NCBI GenBank assembly: GCA_937973685.1
Contig: CALJKJ010000004.1
Coordinates: forward strand, 37,481-101,480
Origin: an uncultured Flavobacteriales bacterium
GTDB taxonomy: Bacteria > Bacteroidota > Bacteroidia > Flavobacteriales_D > Crocinitomicaceae
Direction: 5' to 3'
Length of the DNA: 64,000 nucleotides
Shown in pieces: positions 50,592-59,412 of the stretch. The notes beneath the pieces were generated by a model. The model saw nothing but the letters and a program-made list of their open reading frames with translations. It searched no databases and was not told the origin of the DNA. Position 1 is the first letter of the stretch, and every line of letters begins with the position of its first letter. Position numbers and translations under genes: made by a program.

Positions 50592-51602
50592 ATGATTGAA
50601 ACAGATATTATCATCATCGGAGCAGGACCAGTTGGTTTGTTCACAGTTTTTGAAGCTGGACTATTGAAATTGAAATGTCATTTGATTGACTCTTTACCTC
50701 AACCTGGTGGCCAGTGTTCGGAGATTTACCCCAAGAAACCAATTTATGATATCCCAGGATTTCCTTCGGTTTTGGCGGGAGATTTGATTGATAATTTGAT
50801 GGAACAAGCAGCGCCATTTAAGCCTGGCTTTACGCTTGGGGAAGCAGCAATGTCTATTGAAAAAACTGCTGATGAGCAATTTATTGTTACAACTGTAAAA
50901 GGAACGCAACACCGCGCTCCAATTGTTATGATTGCTGGCGGTTTGGGAGTGTTTGAACCTAGAAAACCACCTATCACCAACTTAGCTGATTTTGAAGATA
51001 AAGGTGTAGAATACATTATCAAAGATCCTGAGTTTTACCGTGGAAAGCGTTGTGTTATTGCTGGAGGTGGCGATTCAGCCTTAGACTGGTCGATATTTTT
51101 AGCCGAAAAGAAAATAGCTTCAGAAGTAGTTTTAGTTCATAGAAGCGCGTCTTTTAGAGGGCATTTGGATTCTGTTCAAAAAGTGATTGACATGTCTGAA
51201 AAAGGTGAAATTACCTTGATCACAGAAGCCGAAGTTGTTGGCATAGCAGGAGCAGACCACTTAGATAAAGTAATTATCCAACATAATACGCAGGGAGAAA
51301 TTATTCGTGAAACGGATCATTTCATTCCGTTGTTTGGTCTGAAACCATCGTTGGGACCAATTGCTGACTGGGGATTAGAAATCGAGAAAAACGCGATTAA
51401 AGTAAACACCTTGGATTATTCAACGAACATCCCTGGTATTTATGCGATTGGTGATGTCAACACGTATGAAAACAAATTGAAATTAATTCTGTGCGGTTTC
51501 CACGAAGGGACATTGGCGGTGCAATCAGCATTCGCACGCATTCATCCAGATAAGAAGAACATTTTGAAGTACACCACGGTTAACGGGGTTCAAGGATTTT
51601 AA
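50592..51602 (+). CDS. Ferredoxin/flavodoxin-NADP(+) reductase, thioredoxin-reductase-like
   Basis: FAD/NAD(P)-binding oxidoreductase of 336 residues, the TrxR-like class of ferredoxin-NADP reductase (YumC type). FAD motif: IIIIGAGPVGLFTVFEAG; then PQPGGQCSEIYPKKPIYDIPG, shortened as LPQPGGQCSEIYP; NADP motif CVIAGGGDSALDWS; and the C-terminal IYAIGDVNTYENKLKLI. The redox CxxC of true thioredoxin reductase is missing, which is what separates this class. It moves electrons between NADPH and ferredoxin or flavodoxin in the cytosol. Single gene with its own promoter, followed by the REP hairpin cluster. Confidence 0.92.
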   Translation: MIETDIIIIGAGPVGLFTVFEAGLLKLKCHLIDSLPQPGGQCSEIYPKKPIYDIPGFPSVLAGDLIDNLMEQAAPFKPGFTLGEAAMSIEKTADEQFIVTTVKGTQHRAPIVMIAGGLGVFEPRKPPITNLADFEDKGVEYIIKDPEFYRGKRCVIAGGGDSALDWSIFLAEKKIASEVVLVHRSASFRGHLDSVQKVIDMSEKGEITLITEAEVVGIAGADHLDKVIIQHNTQGEIIRETDHFIPLFGLKPSLGPIADWGLEIEKNAIKVNTLDYSTNIPGIYAIGDVNTYENKLKLILCGFHEGTLAVQSAFARIHPDKKNILKYTTVNGVQGF

Positions 51603-51613
51603 GCGGCATAACT

Positions 51614-51818
51614 ATGCGACCCCGATGGGGTCGCATCATGTTTGCACGGTTATTTTTGGGGTAATAGCAATGCGACTCCGATGGAGTCGGTAGTATGTTC
51701 TAAATCATATGTTTTTAGGTTAAGCTGTTCGACTCTGTTGGATTCGAAAATGATCCCATCGGGATCAAACAGCTATAGCTACAACAACGTTGTAGCGGAA
51801 ACGACCCCATCGGGGTCG
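51614..51818. repeat. REP-like hairpin cluster
   Basis: Six short palindromes between two genes: 51614-51636 (ATGCGACCCC-GAT-GGGGTCGCAT), 51673-51689 (CGACTCC-GAT-GGAGTCG), 51728-51748 (TTCGACTC/GATTCGAA, one mismatch), 51751-51767 (TGATCCC-ATC-GGGATCA), 51778-51796 (GCTACAAC-AAC-GTTGTAGC) and 51802-51818 (CGACCCC-ATC-GGGGTCG). The first two have loop GAT and the fourth and sixth have loop ATC, so the two groups are inverted. AGCTGTT (51723-51729) and AACAGCT (51768-51774) enclose the third and fourth. The array abuts a RAYT transposase gene. Confidence 0.85.
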
Positions 51819-51843
51819 CACGTTTATTTAGGGGATAATAGAT

Positions 51844-52317
51844 TTATTCGTGTTTTGAAATCCATTCAAACAAATATTCCTCCTTGTAAGCGATATCAAA
51901 TTGTCTTAGAAATTCAATGTATTCATCACGAAAGGTGTTATTTCGATGGTGTTGTTTTTGGTTATCGATGTAGCGAATGACATTTGAAAATGCAGAATGG
52001 CTGTACGAAAATGCGCCAAAACCTTCTTGCCATTCAAATTTACCAGTTACAAATTTATTCTCCTTGATGAATTTGTTGGAGGATTTTTTCACTTCACGGA
52101 CTAGATCAGACAAGCAGCAAGTAGGCTTCATGCCAATAAGAATATGGATGTGGTCGGGCATTCCGTTGATAGCCAACAATTTTTGACCTTTTTGCTGGAT
52201 AATTCCAGTAATGTATTTGTACAAATCGTCTTCCCAAGATTGTAAGATAAGGTTTTGTCGTCCTCTTACAGCAAAAACGAGTTGAATGTATAATTGTGTA
52301 AATGTTCCAGCTCCCAT
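51844..52317 (-). mobile_element. REP-associated tyrosine transposase (RAYT, IS200/IS605-like TnpA)
   Basis: 157-residue Y1 HUH transposase. The metal-binding HUH motif is GMPDHIHILIG (His56 and His58), the likely nucleophile is Tyr116 in VIRYIDNQKQHH, and WQEGFGAFSYS is the conserved block before it. The first strand MGAGTFTQLYIQLVFAVRGR (shown to 20) is typical. No left or right IS ends and no TnpB gene are seen; instead its 3' side carries REP-like hairpins, which identifies it as a domesticated or REP-mobilising RAYT rather than a full insertion sequence. Confidence 0.9.
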
Positions 52318-52410
52318 TTGGTTAAAGTTTGTTTCTTGAATTTACTGAAATTTTTTGAAAAAACGATATTCATCCAAAATCTTGTATTTTTACCAGTAGA
52401 ATGAGACAAG

Positions 52411-53775
52411 ATGAAAAGAAAGACAGTTAATTCGGTAATTTTATTGGGAATTGTTGCTATCACAAGCATCTTGTTCATCCAGTTATTCTGGATAAAGAAA
52501 ACGATACAAGCACAAGCCTTAGCGATAACGATTCAGGAAAAAGAAGATAGTTTGAATACCGTTCGTTTTTCAGAACGAGCTCACATTGCACTGCGCGATG
52601 TATTGGAACAGTTGGCGCAACAAACGCCAATTCCAACCAATTCAGCTAATTTATACGGAGCGGTTAAACAGCTTTCGGTAAATTACTTTTTAGTTGATGT
52701 GTCCGATGAAGTTGTTCCAGATTATTTGGAAACCTTGTTGATGCGTGAATTCGACCACCAAAGCTTGAATCAGGATTTTATTTATGGAATTTACGATTGC
52801 TATTCCGATTCAATAGAATTTAGTTCTCGGATCCATTATACAAAAGCAAATAAGTATAAAAAAACTGCAGCTACAAGTTCTTTCATCCGAAAAATAAAGC
52901 AACCTTGGCAAAAAGATGGTCATTATTTTACCGTTAAATTTCCTGATCTAACGGGACATTCAATCAATCGAATCAAACAAATTGATTCTCCATGGATTTA
53001 TCTGATTGCAATTAGTGCATTAGTCTTGTCCTTTTTTGCCTTTGCGATTTCGATTATTTTGCGTCAAAAACGTTTATCGGAAATCAAAACAGATTTCATA
53101 AACAACATGACGCACGAATTAAAAACACCTATTGCCACAATTGGTTTATCGAGTGAATTGCTAATGCGCAGCGATTTTTCAACAGATGTCGACAAACTAA
53201 AGAAATATGCGGAAATCATTTACAAAGAAAATAAACGCTTGGAACAACAAGTAGAACGGGTATTGAATGTTGCGAAATTAGACAAGGAAAAACTTGTTTT
53301 GAAAAAAGACTGGGAATCGATTCACACCTTGTTAGCTGCTGCTAAAGAGAGCTTTGAAATCAACCAAACAGATTCAGGCGCAACCATTTCTTTGCAATGC
53401 GAAGCCTCCATTGATCGCTTGTATATTGACGAAGTACACATAACAAATGTGATTTATAATTTATTAGATAATGCAGTCAAATATTGTAACGAAACGCCTC
53501 ATATTTCTATAACAACTCAGTCAAATGCTTCTTATTTTATCTTAACAGTTACTGATAACGGTATTGGTATTCAAAAAGAAGATGTAAAATTGATTTTTGA
53601 CAAGTTTTACCGCGTACCAACTGGGAATTTGCACAATGTAAAAGGTTTTGGATTGGGCTTGTACTATGTCAAATTAATTACAGAGGCACACGAAGGTTAT
53701 ATCAAAGTGAAAAGCAATTTAGGATCAGGGACAAATTTCGAATTGTATTTACCATTAACCAAAATCGACCAATAA
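52411..53775 (+). CDS. Membrane sensor histidine kinase
   Basis: 454-residue sensor kinase. One helix at residues about 8-28, a periplasmic sensor region (30-190) without recognised domain, a second helix (about 195-216), then HisKA with FINNMTHELKTPIATIG (His about 235) and HATPase with NVIYNLLDNAVKYC, DNGIGIQKED and GFGLGLYYV. The motifs are intact. No response regulator gene is adjacent, although kinases of this class in Bacteroidota usually have one directly downstream. A near-consensus -7 box (TATTTTTA, 52385-52392) lies 18 bases upstream. Confidence 0.92.
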   Translation: MKRKTVNSVILLGIVAITSILFIQLFWIKKTIQAQALAITIQEKEDSLNTVRFSERAHIALRDVLEQLAQQTPIPTNSANLYGAVKQLSVNYFLVDVSDEVVPDYLETLLMREFDHQSLNQDFIYGIYDCYSDSIEFSSRIHYTKANKYKKTAATSSFIRKIKQPWQKDGHYFTVKFPDLTGHSINRIKQIDSPWIYLIAISALVLSFFAFAISIILRQKRLSEIKTDFINNMTHELKTPIATIGLSSELLMRSDFSTDVDKLKKYAEIIYKENKRLEQQVERVLNVAKLDKEKLVLKKDWESIHTLLAAAKESFEINQTDSGATISLQCEASIDRLYIDEVHITNVIYNLLDNAVKYCNETPHISITTQSNASYFILTVTDNGIGIQKEDVKLIFDKFYRVPTGNLHNVKGFGLGLYYVKLITEAHEGYIKVKSNLGSGTNFELYLPLTKIDQ

Positions 53776-53809
53776 CACCTTTGTTACATAGTTTTGAGAT
53801 AAGATAATT

Positions 53810-53817
53810 TATCTTTG
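53810..53817 (+). promoter_or_regulatory. Promoter -7 box TATCTTTG before the LuxE-like gene
   Basis: A perfect box 4 bases before the ATG at 53822, implying a leaderless or nearly leaderless mRNA. No well-spaced -33 TTG was found. Confidence 0.6.
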
Positions 53818-53821
53818 TAGC

Positions 53822-54793
53822 ATGATAGATTTGATAGAACGAATTTTCACTATAAAAACAGAGGAAGCATTCAATAAATGTGCATTGGATGTCTTTGCAT
53901 TTCAGCGTGAACATGTTCCAGTTTATCAATCGTATTTGTCACTTGTTAACCGCCCAACTCCAACACATTATTCAGAAATTCCTCATTTACCAATATCTTT
54001 TTTCAAATCACACGATATTATCGTGGCGAATAAGAAAGAGCAAATTCGATTTTTGAGTAGTGGCACTACTGGAATGGAAAGAAGTAAACATCCTGTTGCT
54101 GATGTTTCGCTTTATGAACGGTCTTTTTTACCTACCTACGAACATTTTGTTGGTCCTTTGAACGAACAAATTGTTTTTGCTTTGCTTCCAAATTATGTGG
54201 AACAGGGGAACTCAAGTTTGATATACATGGTAGAGAAATTAATTGCTGCTTCCAATAATGAGTTATCGGGTTTTTATTTGACTGATTTTAATGCCTTGGA
54301 ACAAGCAATTACACTTGGTAAAAAAGCGGGTAAAAAATGTGTGTTGTTTGGTGTTTCTTATGCCTTACTCGATTTTGCAGAACTAAAACCTGATTTACAA
54401 GGTGTGACAATTATTGAAACAGGAGGAATGAAAGGAAGACGAAAAGAAATGACGAAAGAAGAATTGCACACAGTATTGTGTAATGGATTTAATGTCTCCA
54501 CAATAGCTTCTGAATACGGGATGTGTGAATTATTGTCACAAGCATACAGCGATGCGGCAGGTTGCTTTGAATTGCCAAATTGGATGCGCTTTTCCTTGCG
54601 AGAAGTCAACGATCCTTTTGCGTGTGTTGCAAGCGGTAAAACAGGTGGAGTGAACATTATTGATTTAGCAAACATCTATTCGTGTTCGTTTATTGAAACA
54701 CAAGATTTGGGCCGAAATATAGCTGGGAAATTAAAATTAATGGGACGTTTTGACCAATCAGACATACGTGGGTGCAATTTATTAGTTAGTTGA
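53822..54793 (+). CDS. LuxE-like acyl-protein synthetase family protein
   Basis: 323 residues of the LuxE/PaaK-like adenylating fold. The nucleotide-binding loop is IRFLSSGTTGMERSKH (near residue 75) and the second adenylation signature is SEYGMCELLSQAY (near 235), both typical of acyl-adenylate-forming enzymes; ETQDLGRNI near the C-terminus matches the conserved D-L-G-R. LuxE activates fatty acids and hands them to LuxC in luminous bacteria; no lux genes are here. In Bacteroidota stand-alone LuxE-like genes are frequent and probably activate a carboxylate in some other pathway. Substrate unknown. Confidence 0.8.
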   Translation: MIDLIERIFTIKTEEAFNKCALDVFAFQREHVPVYQSYLSLVNRPTPTHYSEIPHLPISFFKSHDIIVANKKEQIRFLSSGTTGMERSKHPVADVSLYERSFLPTYEHFVGPLNEQIVFALLPNYVEQGNSSLIYMVEKLIAASNNELSGFYLTDFNALEQAITLGKKAGKKCVLFGVSYALLDFAELKPDLQGVTIIETGGMKGRRKEMTKEELHTVLCNGFNVSTIASEYGMCELLSQAYSDAAGCFELPNWMRFSLREVNDPFACVASGKTGGVNIIDLANIYSCSFIETQDLGRNIAGKLKLMGRFDQSDIRGCNLLVS

Positions 54794-54853
54794 AAAAAAA
54801 CGAAAGTTTTAATTCAAGCAACAAATGCTTAATTTGGTCACGAATTTAATCAG

Positions 54854-55258
54854 ATGAAAAAGAAGATGACATTTCAAATAATAACAATACTTGTAATAAT
54901 AGGATTAGCAGCAGGAATTTTATCCGGCCTAATTGGTGTTGGAGGTGGAATTATCATCGTTCCAGCGTTGGTTTTTTTCTTAGGATTAACGCAAAAAGAA
55001 GCGTCAGGAACAAGTTTGTTTATTTTAAGCATGCCAGTTGTAGCTTTGGGTGTGATGAATTATTGGAAGGCAGGGCAAGTTAATTGGAAATATGGATTAA
55101 TTATAGCAGGCACTTTCCTAGTAGGAGGTTATTTTGGTTCAAAATTTGCTGCTAAAATTAGCCCGGCAGTTTTAAAAATTATTTTTGGAGGCATCATGTT
55201 GTACGTTGCTTTTGTCATGATACGTTCTGGATTTTTAACTTGGAAAGATGAAGAATAA
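54854..55258 (+). CDS. Half-size TauE/SafE-family membrane permease
   Basis: 134-residue membrane protein with four helices matching one repeat of the TauE/SafE (DUF81) anion exporter family: GLAAGILSGLIGVGGGIIIVPAL shortened as GILSGLIGVGGGIIIVPAL, then GTSLFILSMPVVALG and GGYFGSKFAAKISPAVLK. Normal members are about 250 residues with two such repeats, so this form should work as a dimer. Similar short members are known in Bacteroidota. It overlaps the M20 peptidase gene by 11 bases and is probably in one operon with it and the DHFR gene. Substrate unknown (sulfite or organosulfonate in the family). Confidence 0.85.
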   Translation: MKKKMTFQIITILVIIGLAAGILSGLIGVGGGIIIVPALVFFLGLTQKEASGTSLFILSMPVVALGVMNYWKAGQVNWKYGLIIAGTFLVGGYFGSKFAAKISPAVLKIIFGGIMLYVAFVMIRSGFLTWKDEE

Positions 55259-56438
55259 TATTCAAGCACTCATCAAAGCGCATGCAACAGCTTTATTGAA
55301 TAAAGTAATTGCATACCGCCAAACGATGCACCAACATCCAGAATTGTCATTTCAAGAACACCATACAATGGCATTTGTTGCGCAACAATTGACAAAACTT
55401 GGAATTGAACACGAATCCGGAGTTGCAGGAACGGGTGTCGTTGCACTTATCAGAAACTCCAATCACACAACCAATCAAGCGTGTATTGCCTTGCGCTCAG
55501 AATTAGATGCGTTACCCATTTTAGAGCAAACGGGTTTACCATTTTCCTCGCAAAACGAAGGTGTCATGCATGCTTGTGGTCACGATGTACATTCTGCTAT
55601 TTTATTGGGAGTTGCTGAAATATTACACGGATTACGTGATGAATTAACCTCACCCATAAAATTAATTTTTCAGCCTGGCGAAGAAAAAACTCCAGGTGGA
55701 GCATCATTAATGATAAAAGCAGGAGTGTTAACGAATCCGCCTGTGAAAGAAATGATTGCCTTACATGTTTTTCCAGAAATGGAAGTAGGGAAAATAGGTT
55801 TCAGAGAAGGGTTGTATATGGCTTCTTGTGATGAGATTTACTTGACAATTCATGGAAAAGGCGGTCACGGTGCAATGCCTCATCAAACCATCGATCCGAT
55901 TATGATTGGGGCGCAGTTATTAACTGGTTTGCAACAAATTGTGAGTAGAAAATGCGATCCGAAAATCCCAACAGTCTTGTCATTTGGTCACTTCGAAGCA
56001 ATAGGAGCAACGAATGTGATACCAGAAACTGCTTTATTGAAAGGTACTTTCCGCACAATGGACGAAAACTGGCGTGCAACGGCACATGAATTAATCTCGG
56101 ATCTTGTCCATAGTACCTGTGAACAATATGGAGCAAAAGCAAGCTTGGAAATAGTTAAAGGTTATCCATTCTTGTCGAATAATCCTGAATTAACACGTTC
56201 GATGCAACAAATAACAAGCGATTTTTTTGGCGCAACAAATGTGGAAGAATTACCTATTCGTTTGACTTCGGAAGACTTTTCGTTTTATGCACAAGAAATT
56301 CCTGTTTGTTTTTTCCGCTTAGGGGTAAGAAACGAAGAAAAAGGGATTGTACATGGTGTACATCACCCAAAATTTGACAGCGATAATCAAGCCTTGTTAA
56401 TAGGCATGCAAGCGATGTGTTTGGCTGCATTTAGATAA
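55248..56438 (+). CDS. M20-family amidohydrolase / aminoacylase
   Basis: 396-residue metal-dependent amidohydrolase of the M20D group (IAA-amino-acid, N-acyl-amino-acid or hippurate hydrolases). It begins VIAYRQTMHQHPELSFQE, the family start; metal ligands are in MHACGHDVHSAILLG (Cys and His) and FQPGEEKTPGGA (Glu pair), MIALHVFPEM (His), and near the C-terminus LTSEDFSFYAQE and GVHHPKFD. The dimerisation domain (GKGGHGAMPHQTIDPI) lies in the middle. It is cytosolic and probably cleaves N-acyl amino acids. It overlaps the TauE-like gene and precedes folA by 10 bases. Confidence 0.92.
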   Translation: MKNNIQALIKAHATALLNKVIAYRQTMHQHPELSFQEHHTMAFVAQQLTKLGIEHESGVAGTGVVALIRNSNHTTNQACIALRSELDALPILEQTGLPFSSQNEGVMHACGHDVHSAILLGVAEILHGLRDELTSPIKLIFQPGEEKTPGGASLMIKAGVLTNPPVKEMIALHVFPEMEVGKIGFREGLYMASCDEIYLTIHGKGGHGAMPHQTIDPIMIGAQLLTGLQQIVSRKCDPKIPTVLSFGHFEAIGATNVIPETALLKGTFRTMDENWRATAHELISDLVHSTCEQYGAKASLEIVKGYPFLSNNPELTRSMQQITSDFFGATNVEELPIRLTSEDFSFYAQEIPVCFFRLGVRNEEKGIVHGVHHPKFDSDNQALLIGMQAMCLAAFR

Positions 56439-56448
56439 TACAAAGAAG

Positions 56449-56955
56449 ATGAAAGTACGGTTGATAGTTGCAATGGACAACGAACGGGGAATTGGTAAAA
56501 ACAATGATTTGATGTGGCATTTGCCAGCTGACATGAAGTTTTTCAAAGAAACGACACATGGTCATGTCGTTGTTATGGGACGTAAGAATTTCGATTCCAT
56601 TCCTGAGCGATTTCGTCCTTTAGTTGGCCGCGAGAATGTTGTATTGACTAGAAATACTGATTTTTTAGCTGAAAATTGTCAGGTTTTTCATTCGTTAGAA
56701 GCTTGTTTAGCAGCTTATAAAAACGAAACAGAACGTTATGTGTACATTATTGGTGGTGGCCAGATTTACAAACAAGCTTTACAACTCAATTGTGTCGATG
56801 AAATGTATATTACACATGTTGATCATGTTTATGGCGCGGATACATTTTTCCCTGAAATCGACCAAAATAACTGGGATACTTCCGTTGTTTTTTCGCACGA
56901 AGTAGATGAAAAAAATGCGGTTGCTTTTCAAGTAAAGCATTACACAAAAAAATAA
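56449..56955 (+). CDS. folA: Dihydrofolate reductase
   Basis: Reduces dihydrofolate to tetrahydrofolate with NADPH; 168 residues. Motifs: LIVAMDNERGIGKNNDLMWH with the Met-20-type loop, LPADMKFFKETT with the catalytic acidic residue, VVVMGRKNFDSIP, ENVVLTRN, and YIIGGGQIYKQAL. The length and motif order are standard chromosomal DHFR. It is the last gene of the TauE-M20-DHFR run. No thymidylate synthase gene is in the window. Confidence 0.95.
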   Translation: MKVRLIVAMDNERGIGKNNDLMWHLPADMKFFKETTHGHVVVMGRKNFDSIPERFRPLVGRENVVLTRNTDFLAENCQVFHSLEACLAAYKNETERYVYIIGGGQIYKQALQLNCVDEMYITHVDHVYGADTFFPEIDQNNWDTSVVFSHEVDEKNAVAFQVKHYTKK

Positions 56956-57042
56956 GTTCGTTTTATGCGACTTATTAAAAAATTGTTGAAAGATTTCATA
57001 AAATCAACTTAATTCATTCAGATTTCTTCGTTGATCATTCGC

Positions 57043-57050
57043 TATCTTTG
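57043..57050 (+). promoter_or_regulatory. Promoter -7 box TATCTTTG before topB
   Basis: A perfect box 6 bases before the topB ATG, another candidate leaderless start. Confidence 0.65.
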
Positions 57051-57056
57051 TGAAAG

Positions 57057-59165
57057 ATGATACTTTGTATAGCAGAAAAACCTAGTGTTGCAAAAGACAT
57101 TGCAGAAATTCTTGGCGCTCGTAACCGTAATGACGGTTATTGGGAAGGGAATGGCTATTGGGTAAGCTGGACATTTGGTCATTTATGTACATTGAAAGAG
57201 CCACATGACTACCAAGAAAGTTGGAAATGGTGGAAATTGGAAGATTTACCAATCATTCCAAAAAATTTCGGAATAAAAGTTGTTGATGATGCAGGTGTAC
57301 AAAAACAATTTGCCTGCATTGAGCGCTTGGTTGCTAATTGTACAGAAGTCATAAATTGTGGGGATGCTGGACAAGAGGGAGAATTGATTCAACGATGGGT
57401 ATTGTTGAAAGCCAAATGTAATAAACCAGTCAAACGTTTGTGGATTTCATCCCTAACGGAAGAAGCAATCAAAGAAGGTTTCCAGAAATTACGCGATGGT
57501 TCTCAATACGATAATTTATATGCAGCTGGTTCTGCACGCGCAATTGGCGATTGGTTATTAGGTATCAATGCAACACGTGCTTTCACCAAGAAATTTGGTC
57601 AAGGAAAAGCGACATTCTCCATCGGTCGTGTGCAAACACCAACATTGGCAATGATTGTTCAACGTCAAAAAGAAATCAATGCTTTTGTTTCTGACGAATA
57701 TTGGGAATTGAAAACAGTTTACAAAGAAACCGAATTCTTGTGCCAAATTGACCGACTAACAAGTGCGGAAAAAGCAGAAAAAGGATTGGCTTATTTGAAA
57801 CAACATCCGTTTGAAGTCACAGCTTTTGAAATCAAAGAAGGAAAAGAAGGCAATCCGCGTTTGTTTGATTTGACTGCTTTACAGGTAGAAGCCAATAGGA
57901 AATTTGGTTTCTCCGCTGACGACACCTTGAAAAATGTTCAAAGTTTATACGAAAAAAAAATAGTTACGTATCCGCGTGTTGATACAACCTATTTATCGGA
58001 GGATATTCACCCAAAAGTGCCTGCTATTTTAAAGGGAATGCAGTATTATTCGCGTTTTACCGCTTCGTTATTAGCAGCTCCAATTCCAAAATCTAAAACT
58101 GTTTTTGACGATAAAAAAGTAACCGATCACCACGCTATTATTCCTACTGGTGTTGTTCCTTCTGGCATCACTCCGATAGAACAACAAGTGTATGATTTGA
58201 TTGCCAAACGATTTATCGCTGTTTTTTATCCAGAATGTAAAGTTTCCAACACTACTGTTTTGGCCAAAGTTGGCACACTTGAATTCAAAGCAACTGGAAA
58301 GCAGATTATTGAACCAGGATGGCGTGTGATATATGCTGATGACAAACAAACTGCAAAAGGAGACGAAGAACGCACGATGCCTCACTTTGATGCGGGTGAA
58401 ACTGGTCCTCACGAGCCAATTGTACACAAAGGAAAAACATCTGCGCCAAAACCCTATACAGAAGCGACATTGCTTCGAGCGATGGAAACAGCTGGAAAAC
58501 AAGTAGAAGACGAAAATTTACGAGAATTAATGAAGGACAATGGAATTGGTCGTCCTTCTACACGAGCAAATATTATTGAAACGCTTTTTCGTAGAAAATA
58601 CATAGAAAAAAACCGCAAAAACATTCTCGCTACAGCAACAGGAATGGATTTGATTGATACCATCCAAAATGATTTATTGAAAAGTCCTGAATTGACTGGT
58701 AATTGGGAACGTAAAATCAGATTGATTGAAAAAGGTGAGTATCAATTGGATACGTTTAAGCAGGAATTGTACCAAATGGTGCGCGAATTGACCGATGAGG
58801 TAATTTTTAATAGTTACCGCAAAATCGAAATTCACGATGAAACAACCAAGCCAGCAGTTTCAAAAGCCCCAAGAGCACCTAGAAAGCCCAAAGAAGTTAT
58901 CGATATCACAACATTGGATTGTCCGAAATGCAAATCAGCCAAATTGATGATAGGTAAAACGGCTGTTGGTTGTGCAAATTATTCAACTTGTGGATTTAAA
59001 GTACCATTTGAATTAGCAGCTAAAAAGATAACCGAAGCACAAGTAATCGATTTAATTACGAAAGGTCAGACAGGAATAATCAAAGGTTTTTTGATACCAG
59101 GAAGTACTTCTCCTATAGCTGGGAGGTTAAAATTTGACCCTAATTTTAATGTAGAAATTGTTTAA
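57057..59165 (+). CDS. topB: DNA topoisomerase III
   Basis: Type IA topoisomerase of 702 residues that passes and decatenates single DNA strands. The TOPRIM domain starts LCIAEKPSVAKDIAEILGAR; its acidic motif reads GDAGQEGELIQRW where the usual form is DxDREGE, so the second Asp is Gly and the Arg is Gln. The strand-gate domain has the active-site Tyr in TYPRVDTTYLSED, SIGRVQTPTLAMI before it, and GIGRPSTRANII after. The C-terminus has one zinc ribbon (DCPKCKSAKLM, CANYSTCGFKVPF) and a small domain typical of Bacteroidota TopB. In this phylum topB copies often travel on mobile elements, but nothing here suggests that. Confidence 0.93.
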   Translation: MILCIAEKPSVAKDIAEILGARNRNDGYWEGNGYWVSWTFGHLCTLKEPHDYQESWKWWKLEDLPIIPKNFGIKVVDDAGVQKQFACIERLVANCTEVINCGDAGQEGELIQRWVLLKAKCNKPVKRLWISSLTEEAIKEGFQKLRDGSQYDNLYAAGSARAIGDWLLGINATRAFTKKFGQGKATFSIGRVQTPTLAMIVQRQKEINAFVSDEYWELKTVYKETEFLCQIDRLTSAEKAEKGLAYLKQHPFEVTAFEIKEGKEGNPRLFDLTALQVEANRKFGFSADDTLKNVQSLYEKKIVTYPRVDTTYLSEDIHPKVPAILKGMQYYSRFTASLLAAPIPKSKTVFDDKKVTDHHAIIPTGVVPSGITPIEQQVYDLIAKRFIAVFYPECKVSNTTVLAKVGTLEFKATGKQIIEPGWRVIYADDKQTAKGDEERTMPHFDAGETGPHEPIVHKGKTSAPKPYTEATLLRAMETAGKQVEDENLRELMKDNGIGRPSTRANIIETLFRRKYIEKNRKNILATATGMDLIDTIQNDLLKSPELTGNWERKIRLIEKGEYQLDTFKQELYQMVRELTDEVIFNSYRKIEIHDETTKPAVSKAPRAPRKPKEVIDITTLDCPKCKSAKLMIGKTAVGCANYSTCGFKVPFELAAKKITEAQVIDLITKGQTGIIKGFLIPGSTSPIAGRLKFDPNFNVEIV

Positions 59166-59412
59166 AAAATCACAAGATTTAAATAGTTGATTTTACACCT
59201 TTTTTATTTTTAAACGCTTATTAATCAGGTATATAAAATAATTAATTTCTGATAATATTCTTTTTTTAATTGATATTTTTTAGATTTATTGTTAATCTTT
59301 TCAGATAAAAAACACTTAATTAAACCCCCTAAATATATGTTTTTCATAAATTCTAGGTAAAACTTAGGAATTTATGTTGTTATTTTGTATCACCAAATAA
59401 TAATATTTACCT
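59166..59412. other. Intergenic region, no gene seen
   Basis: Very AT-rich, with T runs just after topB. I see no convincing TAnnTTTG box, hairpin terminator or small frame. It must hold the promoter of the large secreted protein that follows. Confidence 0.5.

Noticed and set aside
51844..52317. Complete IS200/IS605 element
   Set aside because: No element ends, target duplication or tnpB were seen; REP hairpins beside the gene indicate a RAYT.
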